Positions 8,584 to 18,267 are shown, counted from the first letter of the stretch. The stretch is DNA of 64,000 bases from Collinsella sp. AF23-4AC (GCF_003462685.1 NZ_QRVE01000005.1:1-64000), one strand, 5' to 3'. The notes: generated by a model from the sequence alone, not told the origin. Program-made: numbers and translations.

Positions 8584-9867
8584 ATGTCACTTGCAGCTCA
8601 GCAATCGCTTGAATCCCATTACGTTATGCATACCTTTGGCCGCTCTCCGGTCGAGTTTGTCGAGGGCCACGGCATGAAGCTCACCGGCGACGATGGCCGT
8701 GAGTACCTCGACTTTCTTGCCGGCATCGGCGTGTGCAGCCTAGGTCATGGCAACCTGGCTGTGCTCTCGGCGCTCGAGGCACAGACCAAAAAGCTCATGC
8801 ATGTCTCCAATTACTTCTACATCGAGCAGCGTGGACAGGTCGCGGCGCTGCTGTCCAAGCTTGCTAACGACGACGTAGATGGTGCGCGCGTGCTTGCCGA
8901 TGCCATTGCCGCCGGCGATGAGACCACGGCAGCTGCTCTTGGTGCCCCGGCTGCGGGCGAGCAGGTGTGGGAGACGTTCTTTGCCAATTCCGGCGCCGAG
9001 GCCAACGAGGGCTCGATGAAGCTCGCGCGCTTGTACGCCAAGCGTGCCGGTAACGGCGGCAACACCATCGTGTGCATGCGCGGCGGCTTCCACGGCCGTA
9101 CGCTCGAGACCATTGCCGCCACCATGCAGGATTGGCTGCAGGATAGTTTCCGTCCGCTGCCGGGTGGCTTTGTGGCCTGCACGCCCAACGATGTCGATGA
9201 GCTGCGTGCGATCTTTAAGCAGCTGGGGAGCGAAATTTGTGCCGTGATGCTCGAACCGATCCAGGGTGAGAGTGGCGTGCACCCCATGACCGAGGAGTTT
9301 ATGGCGGCAGCGCGCGACCTAGCACACGAAGTGGGCGCCGTGCTTATCGCCGACGAGGTCCAGTGCGGTATCTTCCGCACGGGTAAGCCGTTTGCATTCC
9401 AAACCTATGGCGTGGAGCCCGACATCATGAGCCTTGCCAAGGGCATTGCTGATGGCGTGCCCATGGGTGCCGTCGTGGCAAAGAAGGAGATTGCCGACGT
9501 GTTTAAGCCGGGCGACCACGGCTCGACCTTTGGCGGTAGCTGCCTGGCCATCACGGCGTGTGCCGCGACGCTCTCCGCGCTCGTGCGCGGCGATTATGCC
9601 GAGCATGCTGCCAAGGTGGGTGCCTATATGGAGCAGGCGCTGGCTAAGCTTCCGCATGTGGTAGAGGTGCGTGGCCGTGGCTTGATGCTCGGCTGTGATC
9701 TGGATGATGCCGCGGGCGACGCGCATGATGTTGTTGCCCGCGCGCTGGCCGCCGGTGCCGTGATTAACGCTACGGGTGCCCATACGCTGCGTTTCCTGCC
9801 GCCGCTCGTCTGCGAGGAAGTCGACGTGGACAGTCTGATCGAGATCCTGTCGGACGTTTTGGCCTAA
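8584..9867 (+). CDS. argD: Acetylornithine aminotransferase
   Basis: ArgD is a class III PLP aminotransferase that converts N-acetylglutamate semialdehyde to N-acetylornithine. In the 427-residue protein, NSGAEANE, GGFHGRT, EPIQGESGV and IADEVQCG are diagnostic, and the PLP lysine lies in SLAKGIADGVPMGA. It is the last gene of the cluster before a terminator. argF, argG and argH are not in the window, so only the ornithine half of the pathway is shown here. Confidence 0.95.
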   Translation: MSLAAQQSLESHYVMHTFGRSPVEFVEGHGMKLTGDDGREYLDFLAGIGVCSLGHGNLAVLSALEAQTKKLMHVSNYFYIEQRGQVAALLSKLANDDVDGARVLADAIAAGDETTAAALGAPAAGEQVWETFFANSGAEANEGSMKLARLYAKRAGNGGNTIVCMRGGFHGRTLETIAATMQDWLQDSFRPLPGGFVACTPNDVDELRAIFKQLGSEICAVMLEPIQGESGVHPMTEEFMAAARDLAHEVGAVLIADEVQCGIFRTGKPFAFQTYGVEPDIMSLAKGIADGVPMGAVVAKKEIADVFKPGDHGSTFGGSCLAITACAATLSALVRGDYAEHAAKVGAYMEQALAKLPHVVEVRGRGLMLGCDLDDAAGDAHDVVARALAAGAVINATGAHTLRFLPPLVCEEVDVDSLIEILSDVLA

Positions 9868-9892
9868 CACAGCGCAATAACTTAATTTGGAC

Positions 9893-9952
9893 CGGGTTCC
9901 GGACTGCGGGCGTGTCCTATGTGGCATGATTCAGCGGTCTGGAGCCCGTTTT
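9893..9952 (+). terminator. Terminator of the arg operon
   Basis: CGGGTTCCGGAC at 9893-9904 pairs with GTCTGGAGCCCG at 9937-9948 and is followed by TTTT. A second small hairpin, CCTTAG/CTAAGG, follows at about 9954-9970. Confidence 0.75.
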
Positions 9953-9970
9953 GCCTTAGATTTGCTAAGG

Positions 9971-10220
9971 CAGGGAGACCTGCTGGTCAAAAAACATCAA
10001 ATATGAGTACTGTTACCGATTTGGTAGCAGCAATTTTGGACTAATAAGGCCAGATGGCAAGTCGAAATGGCGATGAATGCACGATTTTGATCTAACTGTT
10101 AGTTCTTATAATGGACATATGTTGCGTAACTTAAGCAAATACTATCTTTTTATATGTTGCAAACAAAGCAGCAGTACTCATTTTTGCCATTTTTTGCCCA
10201 CGGCCTTTGTGACAGACGTG
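9971..10220. other. AT-rich intergenic stretch with an inverted repeat, no gene seen
   Basis: No coding signal is evident. A 10-base inverted repeat, ATGAGTACTG at 10003-10012 and CAGTACTCAT at 10172-10181, flanks an AT-rich segment that contains a TATAAT hexamer at 10107-10112. The base composition is clearly lower in GC than the surroundings. It could be a remnant of a mobile element or a short transcribed region; nothing decisive is visible. Confidence 0.4.
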
Positions 10221-10497
10221 CTGGCGGGTTCGAATCCCTCTGCGATGGGCCTGAAAAAAAGAAAGGCCTCCATCGCTGGAGGCCTAACAATTCAGTGGTA
10301 GGCGATGAGGGATGTCGCGTGCGGCTGACGCCGCCCGCTTTCGCTTCGGGCCTACGGCCCTCGCGTGCTGCGCTGGAAAACGCTTCGCGTTTCCTCAGCT
10401 CCGCACCCTGGCGGGTTCGAATCCCATGCAATGGGCCCAAACAAAAACGGTCCCCTTTCGGGGACCGCTTCCAATTCGGTGGTGGGCGATGAGGGAT
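10221..10497. repeat. Tandem two-copy unit with tRNA-3'-end sequences
   Basis: Unit 1 (10221-10313) and unit 2 (10408-10497) share an 18-base exact block, CTGGCGGGTTCGAATCCC, that looks like a tRNA T-arm. Each then has a different terminator-like hairpin (AGGCCTCCA/TGGAGGCCT in unit 1, CGGTCCCC/GGGGACCG in unit 2) and a 26-base block starting CAATTC that matches at 24 positions. In unit 2 that last block is the 3' end of the real tRNA-Val on the minus strand; in unit 1 it is an orphan copy. The spacer 10314-10407 is a string of small GC-rich palindromes. Confidence 0.75.
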
Positions 10498-10555
10498 TCG
10501 AACCCCCAGCCTTGTGCGTGTAAAGCACCTGCGCTAACCGTTGCGCCAATCGCCC
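10480..10555 (-). tRNA. tRNA-Val (anticodon UAC)
   Basis: Read on the minus strand the gene starts GGGCGAT, has the anticodon loop TTTACAC (anticodon TAC), a T-arm with GGTTCGAATCC and an encoded CCA. The 7-base acceptor stem pairs fully. A TATACT -10 hexamer lies upstream at 10566-10571 (minus strand). The CGGTCCCC hairpin at 10448-10467 is its likely terminator. Confidence 0.95.
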
Positions 10556-10742
10556 GTGCGGAGAGAGTATAGCAAAACAATCGCCCCATTCACCTCATAT
10601 CCATTAAAGGTAACTGGCGCGTGTCACAGCGGAGCTGATTCAGTTGAGATTGCCTGAACATTCCGCCCCTCTTTACGCCCTCGGGTATACTCAAAAGCTA
10701 CTGATTCGATTTGATGCCCAGCAACAGCAGAGGGGATAGTAT

Positions 10743-12602
10743 ATGTGCGGTTTTGTCGGTTTTGTCGGTGGGACGGATAACCAATCCGAGGTGCTCACCA
10801 AGATGATGGACCGCATCGTCCATCGCGGTCCCGACATGGGCGGTCAGTTTATCGACGGCCGCGTTGCCCTCGGCTTCCGTCGCCTGTCGATCCTCGACCT
10901 GACCGAGGCTGGCGCCCAACCCATGGCCAACGAGGACGGTAGCGTCGTCATTGTCTTCAACGGCGAGATCTACAACTTCCAAGAACTCCGTTCCGAGCTC
11001 GAGGCCAAGGGCTACAAGTTCCACTGCGGCGCCGACACCGAGAGCCTCCTGCACGGCTACGAGGAGTGGGGCGAGGCCGTCCTCGATCGCCTGCGCGGTA
11101 TGTACGCCTTCGTCATCTGGGACAAAAAGAAGAACAAGCTTTTTGGCGCCCGCGACATCTTTGGCATCAAGCCGCTCTACTACTATCCCATGGCCGATGC
11201 GGGCGACGGCGCTCCGGGCGTGCTCTTTGGTTCCGAGATCAAGAGCTTCCTGGACTACCCGCACTTCCACAAGGCGGTCAACAAAAAGGCCCTGCGTCCG
11301 TACATGACGCTGCAGTATTCGGCAACCGAGGAGACCTTCTTCGAGGGTGTCTACAAGCTGCCGCCGGCGCACTACTTTACCGTCGATATCCCGACCGGCA
11401 AGATGAACATCGAGCGCTACTGGGATTGCGATTACTCTGCCGTCGAGAAGCCGTTCGAAGAGTATGTCGATGAGCTGGACGAGGTCGTGCACGAGAGCGT
11501 CGAGGCCCATCGCATCGCCGACGTCAAGGTCGCGTCGTTCCTCTCCGGTGGCGTCGACTCCAGTTACATCGCCGCTTGCCTCATGCCCGACAAGACCTTC
11601 TCGGTGGGCTTTGACTACAAGAACTTTAACGAGACCAACTACGCCAAGGAGCTTTCCGATAAGCTCGGCGTCGAGAACGTTCGCAAGATGATTACCGCCG
11701 ACGAGTTCTTCGGTGCGCTCGAGGACATCCAGTATCACATGGATGAGCCGCAGTCCAACCTGTCTTCCGTGCCGCTGTGGTTCTTGGCCGAGATGGCCCG
11801 CAAGGACGTCACCGTCGTGCTTTCGGGCGAAGGCGCCGACGAACTCTTTGGCGGCTACGCCTACTACGAGGATACGATCCCGGTGCGCAAGTACAAAAAG
11901 ATGGTGCCGCTGCCCATCCGTCGCGCGCTCGGAAACCTGGCGTTGCACATGCCGTACTTCAAGGGCCACAACTTCTTGGTCAAGGGTGCCGAGATCCCCG
12001 AGAAGTCGTTCCTGGGACAGGCTCTGGTATGGCCGGAGCGCGAGGTCGACGGCGTGCTCAAGCCCGAGTACAACACCGGCGATGGCGCCTTCGAGCTTGC
12101 CGCTCCCATCTACGCACGCGTGAAGGGTCAGCCCGAACTGGTCAAGAAGCAGTACCTGGATATGAACATGTGGCTCCCGGGCGACATTCTGCTCAAGGCC
12201 GACAAGATGTGCATGGCGCACTCGCTGGAGCTGCGCGTGCCCTTCCTGGACCGCAAAGTCATGGAGTTCGCCGAGCACATTCCCGACCGCTACCGCATCA
12301 ACGAGAACGGCAACAAGCAGGTACTCCGCCATGCTGCCAACAAGTCGCTGCCCGATGAGTGGGCCACCCGTCCCAAGGTGGGCTTCCCGGTGCCGATTGT
12401 CTACTGGCTGCGTGAGCAAAAGTGGTACGACTATGTCAAGGAGTACTTCACCGCGCCGTGGGCAAGCGAGTTCTTCGATACCGACGAGCTCATGCACCTG
12501 CTCGATCTGCACTTTGCGGGCAAGGGCGATTTTCAGCGCAAGATCTATACGCCGCTCGTGTTCCTGGTGTGGTACAAGCGCTTCTTTATCGACGAGGACT
12601 AG
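10743..12602 (+). CDS. asnB: Asparagine synthase (glutamine-hydrolysing)
   Basis: AsnB makes asparagine from aspartate, glutamine and ATP. The 619-residue protein begins MCGFVGF, so Cys2 can become the N-terminal nucleophile of the class II glutaminase domain (about residues 1-200). RGPDMGG and FNGEIYN are glutaminase motifs. The synthetase domain has the ATP pyrophosphatase loop SGGVDSSY and SGEGADELFGGY. A TATACT hexamer near 10685 and a GAGGGGA ribosome site precede the start. It is a single-gene unit closed by a terminator. Confidence 0.96.
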   Translation: MCGFVGFVGGTDNQSEVLTKMMDRIVHRGPDMGGQFIDGRVALGFRRLSILDLTEAGAQPMANEDGSVVIVFNGEIYNFQELRSELEAKGYKFHCGADTESLLHGYEEWGEAVLDRLRGMYAFVIWDKKKNKLFGARDIFGIKPLYYYPMADAGDGAPGVLFGSEIKSFLDYPHFHKAVNKKALRPYMTLQYSATEETFFEGVYKLPPAHYFTVDIPTGKMNIERYWDCDYSAVEKPFEEYVDELDEVVHESVEAHRIADVKVASFLSGGVDSSYIAACLMPDKTFSVGFDYKNFNETNYAKELSDKLGVENVRKMITADEFFGALEDIQYHMDEPQSNLSSVPLWFLAEMARKDVTVVLSGEGADELFGGYAYYEDTIPVRKYKKMVPLPIRRALGNLALHMPYFKGHNFLVKGAEIPEKSFLGQALVWPEREVDGVLKPEYNTGDGAFELAAPIYARVKGQPELVKKQYLDMNMWLPGDILLKADKMCMAHSLELRVPFLDRKVMEFAEHIPDRYRINENGNKQVLRHAANKSLPDEWATRPKVGFPVPIVYWLREQKWYDYVKEYFTAPWASEFFDTDELMHLLDLHFAGKGDFQRKIYTPLVFLVWYKRFFIDED

Positions 12603-12648
12603 CCCGCTGTTCAGGCTGCCTAGCCTCGGCTTACGAACGCCTGCGCGT

Positions 12649-12676
12649 AACGGCTCCTCCGGGAGCCGTTTTTGCG
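12649..12676 (+). terminator. Terminator after asnB
   Basis: ACGGCTCC and GGAGCCGT form an 8-base stem with a short loop, followed by TTTTT. Confidence 0.85.
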
Positions 12677-12734
12677 TGGGTGCGTTTCAGTTACTATAAA
12701 ACCGTCCCTGCCAAATGGCTGAGAAAGGTGAAAG

Positions 12735-14297
12735 ATGCACCATTCGGATTCCGCGACCGTGACCACGGTCGATACGCTTGCCAAGCTTCTCGATGTGTGC
12801 GGCGAGCTGCGCGCATCAGAGCAGGTTGACGAGCGTGCCGTGACCGGCTGCTCGTTTGATTCGCGCGCGGTCTCGGCAGGTGACGTGTTCTTCTGCAAAG
12901 GTGCTGCCTTTAAGCCCGCGTTTTTGCGCATGGCGCTCGATGCGGGCGCCGTCGCATTTGTGTGCGAGGAGTCGCTGGTCGAGTCTCTGGAGCCGCTGGC
13001 GCAGGAGAGCGGTGCTGCGATGCTGGTCGTGGACAGCGTTCGCACGGCCATGGCCCTGTTGCCGCCGGAGGTCTACGACCGTCCCGACCACGACGTCAAG
13101 ATCGTGGGCATCACCGGTACCAAGGGAAAGACCACGGCCACTTTTATGCTCCAGTCCATCATCAAAGCGGCGGGCGAGTCCTGCGGCATGATCGGCTCGG
13201 TGAGTACCGACGATGGTATCGAGTGCTACGAGAGCACCAACACCACGCCCGAGGCCCCCGAGGTTTGGCGCCATATCGCCAACTGCCGCACGTCCGGTCG
13301 CCAGTCCATGGTCATGGAGGTCTCGAGCCAGGCGCTCAAGTACCAGCGCGTCGAGAATCTGCCGTTTGACGTGGCGTGCTTCCTCAACATCGGCCGCGAC
13401 CATATCTCGCCGATCGAACACCCTACGTTTGAGGATTATTTTGAGAGCAAACTCAGGATCTTTGACCAGGCAAAGACCGCCGTGGTGAATCTGGGCACCG
13501 AAGAGGTCGACCGTGTGCTGGAGGCAGCGTCGACGGCCGAGCGCTTGGTGACCGTTGGCGTCGAGCATCCCGAGGCAAGCCTGTGGGCGAGCGACGTACG
13601 CATGGACGGCTTTAGCATCGAGTTCAACTTGCATGGCCTGTGTGCCGACGAGTCCGAGGCGGGGGAGAAGATCCTGCTGGGTATCGCGGGAGACTTTAAC
13701 GTGGAGAACGCGCTGGTCGCTATCGCCGCCGCGGGCGAGATCGGCATCGGTATCGAGGCTATCAAGAAGGGCCTCTCCAAACTGCGTGTGCCGGGCCGCA
13801 TGGAGGTCGTGGAGTCGAAGGACGGCCGCGTGATTTGCGTTGTCGACTACGCGCACAACCAGCTTTCGTTCCGCTCGCTTTTCTCGTCGGTCAAGCGCGC
13901 GTTTCCCGCCAGCCCGGTCATCGCAGTGTTTGGCGCCGCCGGCGGCAAGGCGCAGGAGCGCCGCGAGCAGCTTCCGCGCGAGGCTGCACCATATTCCGAC
14001 CTGATGATCTTTGCCAACGAGGATCCAGCTCACGAGGACCCGATGAAGGTCTGTCGCGAGCTTGCCGAACATGTTCCCGACGATACGCCGAACAAGATCA
14101 TCCTCGATCGCGAAGCCGCTGTGCATGCGGCGTTCAAGGCGGCGCGCGAGGAGTACATCAACCCCGATGCTCCTACCATTGTCTTGCTGCTGGCAAAGGG
14201 TGACGAGGAGCTCATGCACGTGGGCGACGAGTTCGTGCCCATCGAGAGCGACCTTTCGTTGGCCAATCGCCTGATCGATGTTACCCAGTTTGACTAA
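12735..14297 (+). CDS. murE: UDP-N-acetylmuramyl-tripeptide synthetase (MurE)
   Basis: MurE adds the third residue of the peptidoglycan stem peptide to UDP-MurNAc-Ala-Glu. The 520-residue ligase has the ATP loop GITGTKGKTT, the carbamoyl-lysine region and SSQALKYQR, and the central NIGRDHISPIEHP motif. At the place where DAP-adding enzymes have DNPR this protein has EDPA (residues 429-432), with Ala in the Arg position as in lysine-type enzymes. The diamino acid is therefore probably Lys or Orn rather than meso-DAP (inference). An AAAGG site precedes the ATG. Confidence 0.92.
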   Translation: MHHSDSATVTTVDTLAKLLDVCGELRASEQVDERAVTGCSFDSRAVSAGDVFFCKGAAFKPAFLRMALDAGAVAFVCEESLVESLEPLAQESGAAMLVVDSVRTAMALLPPEVYDRPDHDVKIVGITGTKGKTTATFMLQSIIKAAGESCGMIGSVSTDDGIECYESTNTTPEAPEVWRHIANCRTSGRQSMVMEVSSQALKYQRVENLPFDVACFLNIGRDHISPIEHPTFEDYFESKLRIFDQAKTAVVNLGTEEVDRVLEAASTAERLVTVGVEHPEASLWASDVRMDGFSIEFNLHGLCADESEAGEKILLGIAGDFNVENALVAIAAAGEIGIGIEAIKKGLSKLRVPGRMEVVESKDGRVICVVDYAHNQLSFRSLFSSVKRAFPASPVIAVFGAAGGKAQERREQLPREAAPYSDLMIFANEDPAHEDPMKVCRELAEHVPDDTPNKIILDREAAVHAAFKAAREEYINPDAPTIVLLLAKGDEELMHVGDEFVPIESDLSLANRLIDVTQFD

Positions 14298-14404
14298 TGA
14301 GCCATGATGGCGAAGGCGCCCTGAGTGCGCTGTCGCCATAAACGTGCTCCCTCAATCAAAACATGCCGTCCACGCCCAAACCCTTCTACGTAAACGGAGT
14401 AACC

Positions 14405-15316
14405 ATGTCCCACAACACCCTGCCGACTGTTGCCGAGCTTTCGGGCGAGATGCGCGAGCGCTTGGCCAAGGTCAAGTACGTCTTTACCGACCTGGATGCC
14501 ACGATGCTCGCACCCGGCTCGTGCGTGCTGCGCGACAACGACGGCAACCCCTCGACCAAACTCGTCGACGCCGTCGTGGCGCTCGCTCGCGCTGGTATTC
14601 AGGTGGTTCCCACCTCGGGCCGCAACCGTACCATGATCCACGAGGACGCGCGTGTGCTCGGCCTCAACTCCTACATTGGTGAGATGGGCGGCCTGGTCAT
14701 GTACGACCTCAAAGCCAACGATTGGGAGTATCTGACCGGCGACATGCCCTACGACCCCTCTTGCGGTCTCACGCCGCACCAGGTGATCGAGCAGACCGGC
14801 GTGTGCGAGAAGATCCTCGCCCGCTGGCCGCACAAGATCGAGTATCACAACGACATGTCGACCGGCTACAAGTACCGCGAGGTCACCGTCGGCATGCGCG
14901 GCGACATCCCCGATGACGAGGCGCAGGCCATCCTCGACGAGGCCGGCTGCGGTCTGGTCTGGGCTTGCAACGGCCATCTGACGCATCTGTCCAAGCCGAC
15001 GACGCTCGAGCTCGATCGCGTCGAGGACGGTCGCGCCTTCAACATCAACCCCGCGGGCCTCAACAAAGGCGTCGCCATTGCGCGCTTCTGCGAGCACCTG
15101 GGGATCGAGCGCGAGGAGACGTTGGCGCTCGGCGATTCCGAGTCCGACTTCTACATGGCCGATCACGTGGGCACGTTCTGCCTGGTCGAGAATGGCCTGA
15201 CGAGCGCCGGTGCGCCCGAGTTCTTGGCTGCTTGCGAGAACGCTTTCGTTACGCGCGGCAAAATTGTCGACGGTTGGGCGGCGACGGCAGAGCTGCTGAT
15301 CGCGGCGCGTTCGTAG
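14405..15316 (+). CDS. HAD-superfamily phosphatase, Cof-like (class IIB)
   Basis: This 303-residue protein has HAD motif I as FTDLDATMLAPGS, motif II PTSGRNR, a cap domain, and motifs III/IV in NKGVAIARFCEHL and LALGDSESDFYM. These are typical of class IIB sugar-phosphate phosphatases. I start at ATG 14405, preceded by GGAG. An in-frame ATG at 14363 lacks a ribosome site. It sits between murE and murI; the substrate is not known, and a role in cell-wall sugar or phosphate salvage is only suggested by the neighbours. Confidence 0.82.
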   Translation: MSHNTLPTVAELSGEMRERLAKVKYVFTDLDATMLAPGSCVLRDNDGNPSTKLVDAVVALARAGIQVVPTSGRNRTMIHEDARVLGLNSYIGEMGGLVMYDLKANDWEYLTGDMPYDPSCGLTPHQVIEQTGVCEKILARWPHKIEYHNDMSTGYKYREVTVGMRGDIPDDEAQAILDEAGCGLVWACNGHLTHLSKPTTLELDRVEDGRAFNINPAGLNKGVAIARFCEHLGIEREETLALGDSESDFYMADHVGTFCLVENGLTSAGAPEFLAACENAFVTRGKIVDGWAATAELLIAARS

Positions 15317-15367
15317 CGCGGCGTCGCCGCACTTGGACATGTCTTTTCGAGAGAGACTGGTGAGGTA

Positions 15368-16252
15368 ATGTCCGATATCGAGAATCTGGCAGGCGACACG
15401 CGCCCGATTGGCGTGTTCGATTCTGGTTTGGGCGGTCTGACGGTTGCGCGCGCCATCGCGACGGCGCTGCCGCATGAGTCCGTCTACTACTTCGGCGACA
15501 CCAAACGCTGCCCCTACGGCACGCGCACCGAGGATGAGGTGCGCTCATTTGCGTTGCAGGCGGGTCGTTGGCTTTCGAAGCACGACGTCAAGATAATGGT
15601 CATCGCCTGCAACACGGCGACCGCCGCGGCCTTGCGTCTGGCCCAGCAGGTGCTCGACGTCCCCGTCATCGGTGTGATCGCGCCGGGCGCACGCGCGGCA
15701 ATCAACAGCACCCGCACTCGCCGGGTGGGCGTGCTCGCCACCAACCTCACCATTCGCTCGGGCGCCTATACGCGCGCCATTCAGGATCTAGATGCCGGCG
15801 TCGATGTATACGGCTGTCCTGCCTCGAGCTTTGTCGAGGTTGTCGAACACGAGCTCGCCTCGGGTGCACATCTGCAGGAACAGTGGCTTGAGAACGAGGA
15901 CATCTTCGATACGCCTGCCGTGCGTGCGCTGGTGGGTGCCACGGTTGAGCCGCTGCGCGACCACGGTATCGATACCGTGGTGCTCGGCTGTACGCATTTT
16001 CCGCTGTTGGTGGGACCTATCCGGCATGCGCTGGGGCCTGGGGTGCGCGTCGTGAGTTCCGCCGAGGAGACCACGCGCGAGCTGACCGATATCCTCACGC
16101 GCCGCGAGCAGCTGGCGGGCGACGCCGCCGAGCCGCAGCATCGTTTTGCCACGACGGCCGATAACATTGCCGAGTTTGCGGTGGCGGGCAGCTTTATCTT
16201 TGGTCAGCCGCTCAAGAGCATCGAACATATCGATATCGATGAGCTGAAATAG
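15368..16252 (+). CDS. murI: Glutamate racemase
   Basis: MurI makes D-glutamate for peptidoglycan. The 294-residue protein has both catalytic cysteine motifs, ACNTATA and GCTHFPLL, and the N-terminal FDSGLGGLTVARA. The start is supported by the GAGAGACTGGTGAGGTA stretch upstream. It follows murE and the HAD phosphatase with short gaps, so the three may be one cell-wall unit. Confidence 0.95.
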   Translation: MSDIENLAGDTRPIGVFDSGLGGLTVARAIATALPHESVYYFGDTKRCPYGTRTEDEVRSFALQAGRWLSKHDVKIMVIACNTATAAALRLAQQVLDVPVIGVIAPGARAAINSTRTRRVGVLATNLTIRSGAYTRAIQDLDAGVDVYGCPASSFVEVVEHELASGAHLQEQWLENEDIFDTPAVRALVGATVEPLRDHGIDTVVLGCTHFPLLVGPIRHALGPGVRVVSSAEETTRELTDILTRREQLAGDAAEPQHRFATTADNIAEFAVAGSFIFGQPLKSIEHIDIDELK

Positions 16253-16306
16253 ATGTAAGGCAGCCGCCAAAGCCTTCGCCACATCTTTTGCCGAAAGGAT
16301 ATTTCT

Positions 16307-17032
16307 ATGGAGTACATGCAGGTCAACCGCGCCAACGGTCGCGCCGCCAACGAGTTGCGCCCCGTTAAGCTCACCCGTGGCGTCATGAAGCACGCCCACG
16401 GCTCGTGTTTGGCCGAGTTCGGCGACACGCGCGTGCTGTGCGCCGCCACTATCGAGGAGGGCGTGCCGGGCTGGCGAAAGGGAGCTAAGGTCGGCTGGGT
16501 GACCGCGGAATACGCCATGTTGCCGACGTCGACCGGCAAGCGCTGCAAGCGCGAGCATGCCAACCGCAAGGGTCGCTCCATGGAGATCGAGCGCCTCATT
16601 GGCCGCAGCCTGCGTACCGTCGTCAACATGAAGGCGCTCGGCGAGTACACCGTCACCGTCGACTGCGATGTGATTCAGGCCGATGGCGGCACGCGTACAG
16701 CGAGCATCACCGGCGCCTGGGTGGCTTTGCACGACGCCCTCGCCATGTGGGTCGAGGCGGGCAAGATCGAGCGCATCCCGCTTACCGGCCAGGTGGCTGC
16801 CATCTCCATGGGCGTTGTCGACGGCAATACGCTGCTTGACCTCGATTATTCCGAGGACAGCCATGCCGAGGTCGACATGAACCTCGTCGCCACCGATACC
16901 GGTGAGATGATCGAGCTCCAGGGCACCGGCGAGCAGGCGCCCTTCGACCGCAAACGCCTCAACGCCCTGCTCGACCTGGGCGACAAGGGTATCGCCGAGC
17001 TCATCGAGCTCCAGCGCCAAGCCCTCGCCTAA
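16307..17032 (+). CDS. rph: Ribonuclease PH
   Basis: RNase PH trims tRNA 3' ends by phosphorolysis. The 241-residue length is typical. The signature [16 protein letters not shown] and the [14 protein letters not shown] phosphate-binding region are present. GAAAGGA precedes ATG 16307. The order rph, rdgB is common in many bacteria. The gene stop is followed at once by a hairpin of the dispersed repeat family. Confidence 0.96.
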   Translation: MEYMQVNRANGRAANELRPVKLTRGVMKHAHGSCLAEFGDTRVLCAATIEEGVPGWRKGAKVGWVTAEYAMLPTSTGKRCKREHANRKGRSMEIERLIGRSLRTVVNMKALGEYTVTVDCDVIQADGGTRTASITGAWVALHDALAMWVEAGKIERIPLTGQVAAISMGVVDGNTLLDLDYSEDSHAEVDMNLVATDTGEMIELQGTGEQAPFDRKRLNALLDLGDKGIAELIELQRQALA

Positions 17033-17070
17033 CCTACCAAAAAGGGACAGGTTTAATTTGGTAGGTTTTA
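17031..17070. repeat. Dispersed hairpin, GGGACAGG family, copy 1
   Basis: AACCTACCAAA pairs with TTTGGTAGGTT around the loop AAGGGACAGGTTTAA. It begins within the rph stop codon. The stem differs from the other copies while the GGGACAGG loop is shared. Confidence 0.8.
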
Positions 17071-17175
17071 TCTGCGGAGACGTCTAGACACAAGACTGTC
17101 GTTGATTGAGAGGGGAGAGGCAGAGGCCCTCGTCGCCCTCGGCGCGGCATTGCTATAGAGACAAGGAGACCACTC

Positions 17176-17817
17176 ATGGCACTTGAGAAGATTGACATCG
17201 ACACCCTCGATCCGGCGGCGACCATCGTCGTGGCAACGGGCAACGCCCATAAGCTCACCGAGATCGAGGCCATTTTGGGCAAGGTCATGCCCGAGGTGCG
17301 CTTTGTGGCGCTCGGCCAGCTGGGCGATTTTGAGGATCCCGAGGAAAACGGCACGACGTTTTTGGAGAACGCCATCATCAAGGCGCAGGCTGCCGTCGAA
17401 GAGACGGGCCTTATGGCCATTGCCGACGATTCGGGCTTGGTCGTCGACGCGCTGGACGGTGAGCCCGGTGTGTATAGCGCGCGCTACGCGGGCGTTCACG
17501 GCGACGATGCCGCCAACAATGCCAAGCTGCTCGTGAATCTGGATGGCGTGGCGGACGAGGATCGCACCGCGCGCTTTGTGAGCGTCGTCGCGCTCATCGA
17601 CACGGACGGTTTGGTCACCTATGGTGAGGGCGCCTGCGAGGGCACTATCGCACACGAGGGCCGCGGCAATCACGGCTTTGGCTACGACCCGCTGTTCCTG
17701 CCGGTCGACACGCCGGGCAAGACCATGGCCGAGCTGACGGCGGACGAGAAGAACGCTATCAGCCATCGTTTCCACGCGCTCGAGCATCTGTCCGCCAAAC
17801 TGACGGGCGAGGAGTAG
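17176..17817 (+). CDS. rdgB: XTP/dITP diphosphatase (RdgB/HAM1 family)
   Basis: This enzyme hydrolyses non-canonical purine nucleoside triphosphates to monophosphates, keeping ITP and XTP out of nucleic acids. Family motifs are VATGNAHKLTEIEAIL, ADDSGLVVDALDG and GYDPLFLP. At 213 residues it is slightly longer than the usual about 200 because of the N-terminal stretch before VATGN. An AAGGAG site lies before ATG 17176. It is 3 bases from dtd, so the two are co-translated. Confidence 0.93.
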   Translation: MALEKIDIDTLDPAATIVVATGNAHKLTEIEAILGKVMPEVRFVALGQLGDFEDPEENGTTFLENAIIKAQAAVEETGLMAIADDSGLVVDALDGEPGVYSARYAGVHGDDAANNAKLLVNLDGVADEDRTARFVSVVALIDTDGLVTYGEGACEGTIAHEGRGNHGFGYDPLFLPVDTPGKTMAELTADEKNAISHRFHALEHLSAKLTGEE

Positions 17818-17820
17818 GCC

Positions 17821-18267
17821 GTGCGCGCGGTGGTGCAGCGCGTGCTCAACGCCGGCGTGACGGTCGACGGCGAGTGCGTGGGTCGCATTGGACGCGGCTA
17901 CCTGGTGCTGCTGGGTGTGGGCCATGGCGATACGCGTGCCGAGGCCGACAAGCTGTGGGGCAAGCTCCGCGGGCTGCGTATCAACGAGGACGAGAACGGC
18001 AAGACCAACCTGGCACTTGCCGATGTCGACGGCGAGGTACTCGTGGTGTCGCAGTTCACGCTGTTTGCCGACTGCCGCCACGGCCGCCGTCCGTCGTTTA
18101 CGGATGCCGGCGCCCCCGATGTCGCCAACGAGCTCTACGAGTACTTCTTGACGCTTGTGCGCGAGGACGTTGAGCACGTGGCGCACGGTATCTTTGGCGC
18201 CGACATGAAGGTCGACCTGGTCAACGACGGCCCATTCACCATCGTCTTGGACACCGACAACCTTTAG
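17821..18267 (+). CDS. dtd: D-aminoacyl-tRNA deacylase
   Basis: Dtd removes D-amino acids (and glycine from tRNA-Ala) from mischarged tRNAs. The 148-residue protein has the conserved VQRV start, [17 protein letters not shown] active-site motif, and a C-terminal NDGPFTI motif in place of the usual Gly-cisPro segment GPVTI-like. GTG 17821 is taken as the start because it directly gives the family start VRAVVQRV. It follows rdgB by 3 bases. Confidence 0.93.
   Translation: MRAVVQRVLNAGVTVDGECVGRIGRGYLVLLGVGHGDTRAEADKLWGKLRGLRINEDENGKTNLALADVDGEVLVVSQFTLFADCRHGRRPSFTDAGAPDVANELYEYFLTLVREDVEHVAHGIFGADMKVDLVNDGPFTIVLDTDNL

Noticed and set aside
10698..12512. Long minus-strand frame opposite asnB
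   Set aside because: Shadow of asnB caused by codon bias; the plus-strand protein has all catalytic motifs.
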